The notes: generated from the sequence alone by a model not told the origin. 26,145 bases of DNA from Flavimaribacter sp039888615 (GCA_039888615.1 JBDQQS010000032.1); one strand, 5' to 3'; counted from the stretch's first letter, positions 15,153-22,983 are shown. Numbers and translations: made by a program.

Positions 15153-15248
15153 ATGAAACACGCGACGATCCTCAGAACCGGTATCGTCGGCACGACTATC
15201 GCGGCGTGCTGCTCATGCGAGACTCAACCAAACAAGGAAAATGCCTGA
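15153..15248 (+). pseudogene. merF: Truncated merF remnant
   Basis: A 31-codon frame between merP and merA. Its first twenty codons (MKHATILRTGIVGTTIAACC) match the start of MerF, a small two-helix mercury transporter whose first helix normally runs on from LRTGIVGT through ALCCFTPVL. Here the frame turns into an unrelated polar tail (SCETQPNKENA) and stops, so both membrane helices are lost. The remaining bases supply the merA ribosome site. Mercury uptake now depends on MerT. Confidence 0.7.
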
Positions 15249-15249
15249 C

Positions 15250-16680
15250 ATGTCCGATTGCTGCTCGACAAACGACAAGAGCAAGAATGGCTACGACCTG
15301 GCCGTCATCGGCGCCGGCTCGGCTGGCTTCTCCGCCGCCATCACGGCGGCCGAACAAGGCGCGAATGTCGCTCTCATAGGCCACGGCACGATCGGCGGCA
15401 CCTGCGTCAATATCGGTTGCGTGCCATCCAAGACCATGATCCGCGCAGCGGAAGCGCTGCACGGCGCGCGCGCCGCCGGACGTTTTCCCGGTCTTGCGGG
15501 CGAGGCGAATATTGTGGACTGGGGCCGGTTGATCGCGGCGAAGGATGATCTGGTCGCGACGCTGCGCCAGAAGAAATATATAGACCTACTGCCCGACTAC
15601 AACGGCGTTGCCTATCTCGAAGGCGCGGCGCGCCTAAACGGTCAGGGCGTTGTTGTCGACGGCGCAACAATCGCGGCGGACAAGATCATCGTGGCGACGG
15701 GGTCTGCGCCGGGTTTGCCCGATATTCCCGGCATAGCGGATGTCCCTTATCTCACCAGCACCACCGCCCTGGAGTTGGCCGATCAGCCAGCTTCGCTCAT
15801 GGTCCTCGGCGGCGGCTATATCGGCTGCGAGCTGGCGCAGATGTTCGCGCGGGCGGGGACGAAGGTCACCCTCGTTACCCGCAGTCGCCTGCTGCCCGAG
15901 GCTGAGCCGGAAATCTCGGAAAGCTTGACCCGCTATCTGATGAATGACGGGATCTCGGTTCTGACCGGGCTCTCCTACCGGGCGATCAAAGCCATCGAGA
16001 ACGGCGTCGAGCTGACCATCGACCGCGGGGGGAGGACGGAGCTCCTGACGGCGCAGCGTGTCCTCGTCGCGACCGGCCGCAGGCCCAATTCGGCCGGTCT
16101 CGGGCTTGAGGAAGCGGGGGTAAGGCTTTCGCCCAATGGCGGCATCGTCGTCGACGAGCGGATGCGCACCTCGAAGCCCGGCGTCTACGCCGCGGGCGAC
16201 GTCACCGGCCGCGACCAGTTCGTCTATATGGCTGCCTATGGCGCAAAGCTCGCCACCCTCAACGCGCTCAACGGTGACAGCCTCGCCTACGACAGCACCG
16301 CCATGCCGTGGGTGACGTTTACCGATCCGCAGGTCGCGGGCGTGGGGCTGACCGAGAAGGGCGCCCGGGCCGCCGGATTCGAGCCCAAGACCTCGATCGT
16401 TCCCCTTGACCAGGTACCACGGGCGCTGGTCGCCCGCGACACGCGCGGGCTCATCAAGCTGGTGGCGGACGCAGGGACCGATCGACTGCTCGGCGCGCAA
16501 ATCCTGGCACCGGACGGTGCGGACAGCATCCAGACTGCCGTCCTCGCCATCAAGCACGGCATGACAGCCAAGGCTCTCGGGGAGACGATCTTCCCGTACC
16601 TTACGACGGTCGAAGGGCTGAAGCTCGCCGCGCAGGGCTTTGGCAAGGACATTGCAAAGCTTTCCTGCTGCGCGGGGTAA
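15250..16680 (+). CDS. merA: MerA mercuric reductase without NmerA domain
   Basis: A 476-residue cytoplasmic flavoprotein that reduces Hg(II) to volatile Hg(0) with NADPH. An FAD-binding GAGSAGF (21-27), redox pair CVNIGC (52-57) and C-terminal mercury-receiving Cys473-Cys474 (SCCAG) are all present, as is the second nucleotide-binding GGGYIGCELA. There is no N-terminal HMA domain; instead a short tail with CC at residues 4-5. I chose the ATG at 15250, nine bases after AAGGAAA; an ATG at 15241 is too close to that site. Confidence 0.95.
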   Translation: MSDCCSTNDKSKNGYDLAVIGAGSAGFSAAITAAEQGANVALIGHGTIGGTCVNIGCVPSKTMIRAAEALHGARAAGRFPGLAGEANIVDWGRLIAAKDDLVATLRQKKYIDLLPDYNGVAYLEGAARLNGQGVVVDGATIAADKIIVATGSAPGLPDIPGIADVPYLTSTTALELADQPASLMVLGGGYIGCELAQMFARAGTKVTLVTRSRLLPEAEPEISESLTRYLMNDGISVLTGLSYRAIKAIENGVELTIDRGGRTELLTAQRVLVATGRRPNSAGLGLEEAGVRLSPNGGIVVDERMRTSKPGVYAAGDVTGRDQFVYMAAYGAKLATLNALNGDSLAYDSTAMPWVTFTDPQVAGVGLTEKGARAAGFEPKTSIVPLDQVPRALVARDTRGLIKLVADAGTDRLLGAQILAPDGADSIQTAVLAIKHGMTAKALGETIFPYLTTVEGLKLAAQGFGKDIAKLSCCAG

Positions 16681-16724
16681 TGACTTTGATCTGGTCAGGT
16701 TGCAACGGCTCGCCTTCTCACTTG

Positions 16725-16756
16725 TTGACTCCGTACCAATGTACGGAGTCTATATC
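16725..16756 (+). promoter_or_regulatory. mer-type operator of the merR-HMA operon
   Basis: -35 TTGACT (16725-16730) is followed 19-20 bases later by a TATATC-like -10 (16751-16756). In between, the palindrome GACTCCGTAC-CAAT-GTACGGAGTC (16727-16750) has perfect ten-base arms. It closely resembles the Tn21/Tn501 mer operator from memory (TTGACTCCGTAC, then GTACGGA). It reads into the regulator itself, so the regulator is probably autoactivated together with the gene after it. Confidence 0.8.
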
Positions 16757-16776
16757 TTTTTGAAAGGTGAGGAGCC

Positions 16777-17445
16777 ATGGCAAATCCGATGACGATTGCC
16801 CGTGCTGCCGAAAAGGCAGGTGTGGGTGTGGAGACCATCCGTTTCTACGAGCGGCGCGGGCTGATCGCGCAGCCGCGCAAACCCCGTGACGGCGGCTATC
16901 GTCACTATGATCTTGGGACCGTCGAGCGCATCCGTTTCATCCGGCAGGCCCAGGAACTTGGCTTTTCGTTGCGTGAGATCGAAGAGCTTCTGGCTCTGAA
17001 AACGGACAGGCAAGCTGACTGTGCCGACGTGCGCATGCAGGCGGTCGCCAAGCGTCGGGAGGTCGAGCGCAAGATCGGGCAACTCGAAGAAATCAAGTCT
17101 GCGCTCGACGCCCTGATCGCCACTTGTCCCGGCGGTGGAGACTTGAGTGCCTGCACGATCATGGAGGCATTGAGCCATCGGCGCGCGACGACAACCCCAA
17201 CGCCTTCGCAAAGCCGCTCCGGCAATGTGGAAACGCGCGCGACGTTCAGGATCGACGGAATGCACTGCGATGGCTGCGCGCGCACGGTCAAAGCCGTGCT
17301 TTTGAGCGAGCCGGGGGTTAGTGAGGTGAACGTCTCGTTCAGCCGTCGGGAGGCCGCCATCGGCTTCGATCCCGCGGCCACAAACAGGGACCGGTTGAAG
17401 CAGTCGATCGTCCGGGTGGGCTATTCGATCACGGGGTCCTCTTGA
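16777..17445 (+). CDS. merR: MerR mercury regulator fused to a C-terminal HMA domain
   Basis: A 222-residue two-part protein. Residues 1-135 are a MerR regulator with DNA-binding helices (ARAAEKAGVGVETIRFYERR) and cysteines at 82, 117 and 126, the same numbers as the Hg(II) ligands of Tn501 MerR. A Thr/Pro/Ser-rich linker (137-150) leads to a full HMA domain (155-222) with Cys164 and Cys167 in GMHCDGC. The HMA part could capture metal and pass it to, or withhold it from, the sensor site. The start has GTGAGGAG upstream and lies behind a mer-type operator. Mercury sensing is well supported; the role of the fused domain is not known. Confidence 0.88.
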   Translation: MANPMTIARAAEKAGVGVETIRFYERRGLIAQPRKPRDGGYRHYDLGTVERIRFIRQAQELGFSLREIEELLALKTDRQADCADVRMQAVAKRREVERKIGQLEEIKSALDALIATCPGGGDLSACTIMEALSHRRATTTPTPSQSRSGNVETRATFRIDGMHCDGCARTVKAVLLSEPGVSEVNVSFSRREAAIGFDPAATNRDRLKQSIVRVGYSITGSS

Positions 17446-17448
17446 ATA

Positions 17449-18126
17449 ATGGATTCCGGGCTGTTCAATCTCCTCATCCTGCCATTGGGACTTGGCCTGT
17501 TCGGATTCATCGAACCCTGTTCGATCGGCTCCAGCCTGATATTCATCAAGTATCTGGAAGGCAGGCAGGACACGCAGAAGCTCGCCGAAACGGCTCTTTT
17601 CGCTGTGACGAGGGCGCTGTTCATCGGGAGTCTTGGTGTGGCGGCGGTTTTGGTCGGCTCGGCATTTGTCGGGTTCCAACGTGGCGCCTGGATCGTGCTC
17701 GGGACCGTCTATGCGGCAATCGGTGTGCTCTATCTCACCGGCCGGGCCGGGTTTCTGATGCGATCGCTCGGTCCGAGACTGGCCGGATTGAACGGCACAG
17801 GCGGTTCGATCGGGCTGGGTGTCATCTTCGGCCTCAACATCCCCGCCTGCGCCGCGCCGCTTCTCCTGGTCCTGCTCGGTTTCGCAGCGACCGGCGGGTC
17901 GAGTGGCTCGGCGCTGCTCGGTGGCTTCGTGTCGCTGGCGGTGTTCGGTTTTGCCCTGTCGCTGCCGCTGGTCGCGGCGGTGGCTTTCGAGCCGGCGCGG
18001 CAGATGCTCAACCGCTTGGCGGGGCTGTCGGTGCGGATGCCCTTTTGGGCGGGGGTCCTTCTCATTGTTCTCGGTCTGTGGTCGATCTGGTTCGGCGTGT
18101 TCGCCACACTGCCGACCTCCACTTGA
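17449..18126 (+). CDS. CcdA-like membrane protein with two intramembrane cysteines
   Basis: A 225-residue protein with about six hydrophobic segments. It keeps the CcdA layout: Cys24 in FIEPCSIGS (helix 1) and Cys134 in NIPACAAPLLL (helix 4). These are the only cysteines, as expected for a thiol-disulfide carrier that passes electrons across the membrane. It lies 3 bases after the MerR-HMA gene, so the two are one operon. It may supply periplasmic thiols under mercury stress, or carry the metal itself on the Cys pair. Both ideas are inference. Confidence 0.8.
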   Translation: MDSGLFNLLILPLGLGLFGFIEPCSIGSSLIFIKYLEGRQDTQKLAETALFAVTRALFIGSLGVAAVLVGSAFVGFQRGAWIVLGTVYAAIGVLYLTGRAGFLMRSLGPRLAGLNGTGGSIGLGVIFGLNIPACAAPLLLVLLGFAATGGSSGSALLGGFVSLAVFGFALSLPLVAAVAFEPARQMLNRLAGLSVRMPFWAGVLLIVLGLWSIWFGVFATLPTST

Positions 18127-18144
18127 ATTCATCACGAATGGCCC

Positions 18145-18176
18145 TTGACTCCGTATCTTGGTACGGAGCGCAAACT
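18145..18176 (+). promoter_or_regulatory. Second mer-type operator, in front of the ATPase operon
   Basis: -35 TTGACT (18145-18150), then CTCCGTAT-CTTG-GTACGGAG (18149-18168), the same dyad as at 16725 with one mismatch between arms and the same 4-base centre. The -10 (about CAAACT, 18171-18176) is poor and 20 bases from the -35, as expected for a promoter that needs its activator. It directs transcription towards the gene at 18226. Confidence 0.72.
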
Positions 18177-18225
18177 GCCTCTCGAACGTGCTCCCCATGC
18201 GGGGCACGAGGAATCGGAGGCAGCC

Positions 18226-19698
18226 ATGGTTGTAGGTTTTGCAGGAAGAGCCGTCGCACCGGCCTTCGCCGGCGTCATTGTCGCGGCCGGTCTTTTCGCC
18301 GCCCAGGCGCGAGCGGAAGAGACGTTCCACTACGACGAAACCAATGTCAGGCCGGCGGTCTATTTTGCGGCCCTGTCCAACCTCGCCAATGCGGTGATGT
18401 TCCCGGGCCTCGGCGAGGCGCTGATCATCTCGCCCTATGAGCGCGATGAATGGCTGCGTCACGCCGGCTACGTCACGCGCCCTGCCATGCCGGACATGGC
18501 GGCGGTCGGCCCGCTCTACGCTGGCGCGGAGCCGCGCTTTGCGGGCGCGCCGGATTTTACCGTGCCGCGGACGCTGGTCTGGGAGCAATCCTCCGTCGAC
18601 CGGACGCTCGACCCAAGCGCTCAGGCCTGGGCGATGGCCAAGATCACGAGTCCTGAGTTCCACCTGCAATTCCACGACCTGCCGGACAACAAGCTCGCCG
18701 GGTTGATGATGATCCCACAGGCGCGCGCGCAGGCCCAGACGCTTAAGAAGCGGCTTCTTAACCCGGCGGGATTGTTTGCGCCGCTCCGGACGGACGGCAC
18801 CTTCGGCGAGCCTTCGCCGCGCGATCAGATCGCGGTGCTGTGGGCGGCGTCCAATATCATCCTGGCCGGCACGAGTGGACGCGATGACTATTGGCACGCG
18901 GCCTACCGCGACCTGACGGATCCCGACAGCTATCGCGACCTTCTGCGCAAGGCTTTCGCGGCGGTCCGGAAGCTGCCACCGCAGACGCCGGCCGATCGCG
19001 GTCTCGCCATCGAGGCGCTGGGGCGCTTCGCGCTTGCAACCGGTGACGATGAGGAGCAGGCGAATGCGCTGCGGTTCGCCCGCGAACATGCCGACGCCTT
19101 GAAGCAAGGTGAGGCAACGGAGATCGAGGATATCGCCTTTGCGATCTACGGCCTGACCGAGGCCGGCCGGCTGCTGGCCGAGCCCGGCTATGGAGAAGCG
19201 GCCGCCGCGGTCTTTCGCGATCGTCTGCTGCCGCGTTGGGACGATGTGGCCTCACTGTTCCGCAGCGGAGAGGAACCTATGATCTATACGCCGCGTCTGG
19301 CAGGCGCGGTTACGGCGGCGCTCGGTGCCATGCGCTGGTACGGTCCGGAAGACCTCTCGTCCCACGCTAACGCGCTGTTCCCGCGTTTCTTTGAGAACGC
19401 CGTCATCCGCTCCGGCCTCATGCAGGCGAGCCCGCTGCCGCTGGTGGCAAAGCCCTATCTGGAAAACGAGTTGCCCGAGCGCTTCGCCCACCCCGCGCTT
19501 CCCCAAGCGGAGCGCACCGGAAAGGCGCCCGTCTTCGCCTCCGAGGTGGTTTACGCGGATGGCGGCTGGAGCGTGAGCGATCCGACCTTCCGCACGGGCG
19601 ACGCGTTATTTCTCGCCAATATGCTCGCCATCCGGAGCGACGACGGCCGAACCGATGTCTTCCTGCCCGACGCTTCTCTCGGCGAACTGAAGAGGTGA
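18226..19698 (+). CDS. Secreted 490-residue protein, unknown family
   Basis: Starts at the ATG at 18226, six bases after GGAGG, with a signal peptide (about 1-30, AAQARAEE). The mature protein looks mostly helical and has no cysteine that I can find. Recognisable landmarks are LSNLANAVMFPGLGEALIIS near residues 46-65, FHLQFHDLPDNKLAGLMMIP in the first half, and a helical middle (AIEALGRFALATGDDEEQAN). I do not recognise a family. It is the first gene after the second mer-type operator and ends 4 bases before the P-type ATPase gene, so it probably works with metal export, perhaps as a periplasmic partner. The frame is open upstream through the operator, but that part is not protein-like. Confidence 0.75.
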   Translation: MVVGFAGRAVAPAFAGVIVAAGLFAAQARAEETFHYDETNVRPAVYFAALSNLANAVMFPGLGEALIISPYERDEWLRHAGYVTRPAMPDMAAVGPLYAGAEPRFAGAPDFTVPRTLVWEQSSVDRTLDPSAQAWAMAKITSPEFHLQFHDLPDNKLAGLMMIPQARAQAQTLKKRLLNPAGLFAPLRTDGTFGEPSPRDQIAVLWAASNIILAGTSGRDDYWHAAYRDLTDPDSYRDLLRKAFAAVRKLPPQTPADRGLAIEALGRFALATGDDEEQANALRFAREHADALKQGEATEIEDIAFAIYGLTEAGRLLAEPGYGEAAAAVFRDRLLPRWDDVASLFRSGEEPMIYTPRLAGAVTAALGAMRWYGPEDLSSHANALFPRFFENAVIRSGLMQASPLPLVAKPYLENELPERFAHPALPQAERTGKAPVFASEVVYADGGWSVSDPTFRTGDALFLANMLAIRSDDGRTDVFLPDASLGELKR

Positions 19699-19702
19699 CA
19701 CC

Positions 19703-22264
19703 ATGCCCGTCGCTGCAACAGAGCCTTCATCCGGGCGGGCCGGCACGCTGCAACTCAAGATCGGCGGCATAAGTTGCTCGTTCTGCGCAAACTCGATCTC
19801 ATCGGCGCTCCTGCGGGACAAGGGCGTGCGGGAGGCACACGTGTCGCTCGCCCATGAGGAGGTTCTGATCCGCTTCGCGCCTGAGCAAACCGATGAAAGC
19901 CGGATCAAGCGCACGTTGACCGATCTGGGCTTCACCATCCGCGATCCGCGCAAGGTGAGCGCCTTCGAGGAACAGAGGAAAGCCATCCGACAGGAGGCGA
20001 CCGATCTCGCCATGGCCGCGTTCGCGGCGCTCGTCCTATTCGCCGCCATGGCCGCCATGTGGCTCGGACTGTGGCAGATGCGCGACTGGCATGTCTGGGG
20101 CGCGTGGGTCATCGCCACTTTCGTCTTCCTCTGGAACGGCCGGCGCATCATCCGCATGGCCTGGGGTGCCGCCAAGCGCGGCATCACCAACCAGCATGTT
20201 TTGCTCTCCGTTGGCGCCATCGGCGCTTATATCGGCGGCGTGCTTGGCGCGCCCATGCCGTGGTTCGACTGGTATGGTTTTGTAGGCTTCCCCGCGGTCG
20301 ATTTCTTCGGCGTCGTCGTCTTCCTCACTGCCTATCATCTGCTCTCAGGCTGGGTCTCGCTTCTGGTGCGCACCAAGGCGTCGGAAAGCGTGCGACGGCT
20401 TCTCTCCATGCAGCCCGCCACGGCGAATGTCATCCGCGACGGCGTGGAACGCGAGGTCGCCATTGAGGGGGTCGCGGTGGGCGATCATGTGCGCGTGCGT
20501 CCCGGCGAGCGCATTCCGGTGGACGGTGAGGTCATCGACGGCGAAAGCGCCGTGGACGAGGCGATCATCACCGGGGAGTCCGTGCCCGTTGAAAAGGCTA
20601 TCGGCGCAGACGTCATCGGCGGGTCGATCAATCAGACCGGCGCGCTCCTTATTAAGACCACGCGCATCGGCGAGGACAGTTTCCTCCATCAGGTTGCCCG
20701 CCATGTCGAGGAAGCCAAGGCGATGAAGCCGGGCATCGTGGTGCTGGTCGACAAGGTGCTGAAGCGCTATGTGCCGACGGTTCTCCTGATCGCGCTCGCC
20801 GCGCTTCTGTTCTGGGGCCTTGCCCCGGATGATTGGAGCCGCGAGCCGCATTGGGTACGTGCCATCTATGCCGCCGTCACCGTGCTGGTCATGGGATATC
20901 CCTGCGCCCTTGGCATGGCGACGCCGCTGGCGCTAATCCGGGGCGGCGGTATTGCCGCGACTCGCGGCATTCTCATTCGTTCAGGCGAAGCCTTCCAGAT
21001 CCTAAAGGACATTACCCATGTCGTGCTCGACAAGACCGGTACGCTGACCGAGGGCAAGCCGCGCCTGGTCAAGATCATTCCCCTGAACGGCTTCGACCGC
21101 GAAGAGGCCCTCTCGCTTTCCGCTGCCGCAGAGGAGCATTCCGAACACCCATTGGCCAAGGCGATCGCCGCCGGCGCCCGGGAGGAGGGTATCGTCGGGG
21201 CCGAGGCGCGAGATTTCCATTCAGTGACCGGCGGTGGGGTGTCCGCCAGCGTCGATGGCGCGCGGGTGCTGGTCGGCACGGCGCGCCATCTCAGCGCCGA
21301 AGGTGTCGATACGGAGACCGCTGAAGCCGCGCTGCAAGAGCAGGAAGCCCGCGCGCATACGGCTGTCGTCCTGGCGGTGGACGGCAGGCCGGCTGCCGTG
21401 CTGGCGCTGGCCGACACACTGAAAGCCGATGCATGCGAAGCCGTTTCGGCGCTCAAGAGACAAGGTGCCACGCCCCTGCTGGTGACGGGCGACAATCGCC
21501 TGACCGCCGAGGCGATCGCGCGGCAGGCCGGCATTGACACTGTCCATGCCGAGATCCTGCCGCAGGACAAGGCGGGGATCGTGCGCCATCTGCAAGCCAA
21601 GGGCGCCCGGGTGGCCATGGTCGGTGACGGCATCAACGATGCGCCCGCGCTGACTCAGGCCGATGTCGGTATCGCCATCGGTGCGGGCACCGATATAGCC
21701 ATCGAATCGTCCGACGTCGTTCTGATCGGCGCCCGCGTAGGCGCCGTTGGCGAAGCGATCGGTATAGGCGCCATCAGCTATCGAAAGACGGTGCAGAACC
21801 TGTGGCTTGCCTTCTTCTTCAACGGACTCGGCGTGCCGTTGGCGACGACAGGTCTGGTGCATCCCTCCTGGGCGATGATCGCGATGGCGCTTTCGGTCAG
21901 CGCAGTGCTCACGAACTCCTTCGGTGGGCGTCTCTTCGACCGCCGCGCCGTACCGGACACTAAGGAGCACGCTGTCATGACGAAACCCCAGGCAAAAAGC
22001 CCGCAGGGGCGCGAAACCATCGGGTTTTCCGTGCCGAGTATCCACTGTCAGGGTTGTGTCGACACGCTCACTGCTGGCCTGACGATGCAGGACGGTATCC
22101 TCGACGTGAGCGGCGATCCAGCGGCCAAGACGCTTACTGTCACCTTCGACCCTGGCCGCCTCGCGTCCCGGAATATCTCGGACGCGATCATCCGACTCGG
22201 TCACCGTGTCGGCGGGCAGGTCGAATCGCCGCGAGCACAAACGAATGGAAAGCAGACCGTATGA
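19703..22264 (+). CDS. P1B-type heavy-metal ATPase with YPC motif and HMA domains at both ends
   Basis: An 853-residue metal-exporting P-type ATPase of the inner membrane. In order: N-terminal HMA (15-85) with Cys25 and Cys28 (GGISCSFC); membrane helices; actuator with TGES; the helix-6 metal motif Tyr399-Pro400-Cys401 (MGYPCALGMATPLAL) where copper pumps have CPC; phosphorylation Asp443 in DKTGT; SEHPLAKA; the hinge GDGIND; final helices with FNGLGVPLA and HPSWAMIAMALS; then a second HMA (about 775-840) with Cys782 and Cys785 (SIHCQGC). A C-terminal HMA is unusual for P1B pumps. The operator suggests induction by mercury. The metal cannot be read from the sequence alone. It is coupled to the next gene by an ATGA overlap. 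Confidence 0.9.
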   Translation: MPVAATEPSSGRAGTLQLKIGGISCSFCANSISSALLRDKGVREAHVSLAHEEVLIRFAPEQTDESRIKRTLTDLGFTIRDPRKVSAFEEQRKAIRQEATDLAMAAFAALVLFAAMAAMWLGLWQMRDWHVWGAWVIATFVFLWNGRRIIRMAWGAAKRGITNQHVLLSVGAIGAYIGGVLGAPMPWFDWYGFVGFPAVDFFGVVVFLTAYHLLSGWVSLLVRTKASESVRRLLSMQPATANVIRDGVEREVAIEGVAVGDHVRVRPGERIPVDGEVIDGESAVDEAIITGESVPVEKAIGADVIGGSINQTGALLIKTTRIGEDSFLHQVARHVEEAKAMKPGIVVLVDKVLKRYVPTVLLIALAALLFWGLAPDDWSREPHWVRAIYAAVTVLVMGYPCALGMATPLALIRGGGIAATRGILIRSGEAFQILKDITHVVLDKTGTLTEGKPRLVKIIPLNGFDREEALSLSAAAEEHSEHPLAKAIAAGAREEGIVGAEARDFHSVTGGGVSASVDGARVLVGTARHLSAEGVDTETAEAALQEQEARAHTAVVLAVDGRPAAVLALADTLKADACEAVSALKRQGATPLLVTGDNRLTAEAIARQAGIDTVHAEILPQDKAGIVRHLQAKGARVAMVGDGINDAPALTQADVGIAIGAGTDIAIESSDVVLIGARVGAVGEAIGIGAISYRKTVQNLWLAFFFNGLGVPLATTGLVHPSWAMIAMALSVSAVLTNSFGGRLFDRRAVPDTKEHAVMTKPQAKSPQGRETIGFSVPSIHCQGCVDTLTAGLTMQDGILDVSGDPAAKTLTVTFDPGRLASRNISDAIIRLGHRVGGQVESPRAQTNGKQTV
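21977..22264 (+). other. Possible internal start giving a free 95-residue HMA chaperone
   Basis: Within the ATPase frame, TAAGGAG (21961-21967) lies nine bases before an in-frame ATG (21977). Translation from it would give a 95-residue protein, MTKPQAKSPQGR onward, that is just the C-terminal HMA domain (Cys24 and Cys27). The same signals could instead be a relic of a once separate chaperone gene that became fused to the pump. Confidence 0.4.
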
Positions 22265-22983
22265 GTGGAATCGAAACGCTCTTGCAGAGTATCGACGGTC
22301 TCACTCCGCTTACGGTCGCCCTCGTCCTCTTGGCGGGCTTTATCGTCGGGATCGCGCCAAGTTCGTTTCCACTGATCGCCGTGGCCACCGGCCTTGGCGC
22401 TAGCGAAGGAACGAACGCAACAGGAAATGCACGCATGCGGGGGCTTTGCTTGTCGGCCGGGTTTGCGCTCGGGATCGTTACCGTCGATGCCATCCTGGGA
22501 GGCCTGTTCGGTCTCGCTGGCTTTGCGGTACTCCGCTTGCTGACTTCTGCGCTGGCCTATGTCTACGGACTGCTGGCCCTCATCCTGACAGTGACCGCAC
22601 TGGCGTTGTGGCGCGTCATTCACATCACCATCCCGATGCTTCGTCCTTCGGCAGGATCGGCCAGCACGCTTTTCGGCGCCTATGCTCTGGGCTTGCCTTT
22701 CGGACTTTCCACATGTCCGGCTTGCACGCCGCTACTCTTCCCCGTCGTGGTCGCGGCGTCCTCGACCGCCGATCCCATTCTGGGAGCCGTGCTCATGGGC
22801 AGCTTCGGCCTGGCGCGCGGAACGCCCCTCGTGATTGCGGGAACCACGGCGGCGAGCTTTGCGCAGTTCAGGCACACGCGAAGTGTCATGCTCTGGGCCG
22901 AGCGCGTGGATGGCGTGTTGCTCATGGCTGCGGCGGGGTATTTCGCTTGGCAGACGGCGCTTTATGCCGGGTGGCTGGCCTGA
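22261..22983 (+). CDS. CcdA-like membrane protein with altered cysteine pattern
   Basis: A 240-residue protein with about six hydrophobic segments in the CcdA/DsbD arrangement. The helix-1 motif that is SPCVLPL in normal CcdA reads APSSFPL here (residues 32-38), so its Cys is lost. The helix-4 motif carries two cysteines, STCPACTPLLFP (Cys152, Cys155). A CPAC pair inside the membrane is reminiscent of metal-transporting sites rather than of a transmembrane redox relay. It overlaps the ATPase stop by ATGA and is the last gene of that operon. Confidence 0.75.
   Translation: MSGIETLLQSIDGLTPLTVALVLLAGFIVGIAPSSFPLIAVATGLGASEGTNATGNARMRGLCLSAGFALGIVTVDAILGGLFGLAGFAVLRLLTSALAYVYGLLALILTVTALALWRVIHITIPMLRPSAGSASTLFGAYALGLPFGLSTCPACTPLLFPVVVAASSTADPILGAVLMGSFGLARGTPLVIAGTTAASFAQFRHTRSVMLWAERVDGVLLMAAAGYFAWQTALYAGWLA

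Noticed and set aside
16750..19107. Very long minus-strand frame across the MerR-HMA and CcdA-like genes
   Set aside because: It runs through a perfect mer operator and antisense to three genes with recognisable products. Its translation is low-complexity and charged, as expected from an antisense shadow.
21221..22240. Long minus-strand frame opposite the ATPase
   Set aside because: Antisense to conserved P-type ATPase motifs; no protein features of its own.
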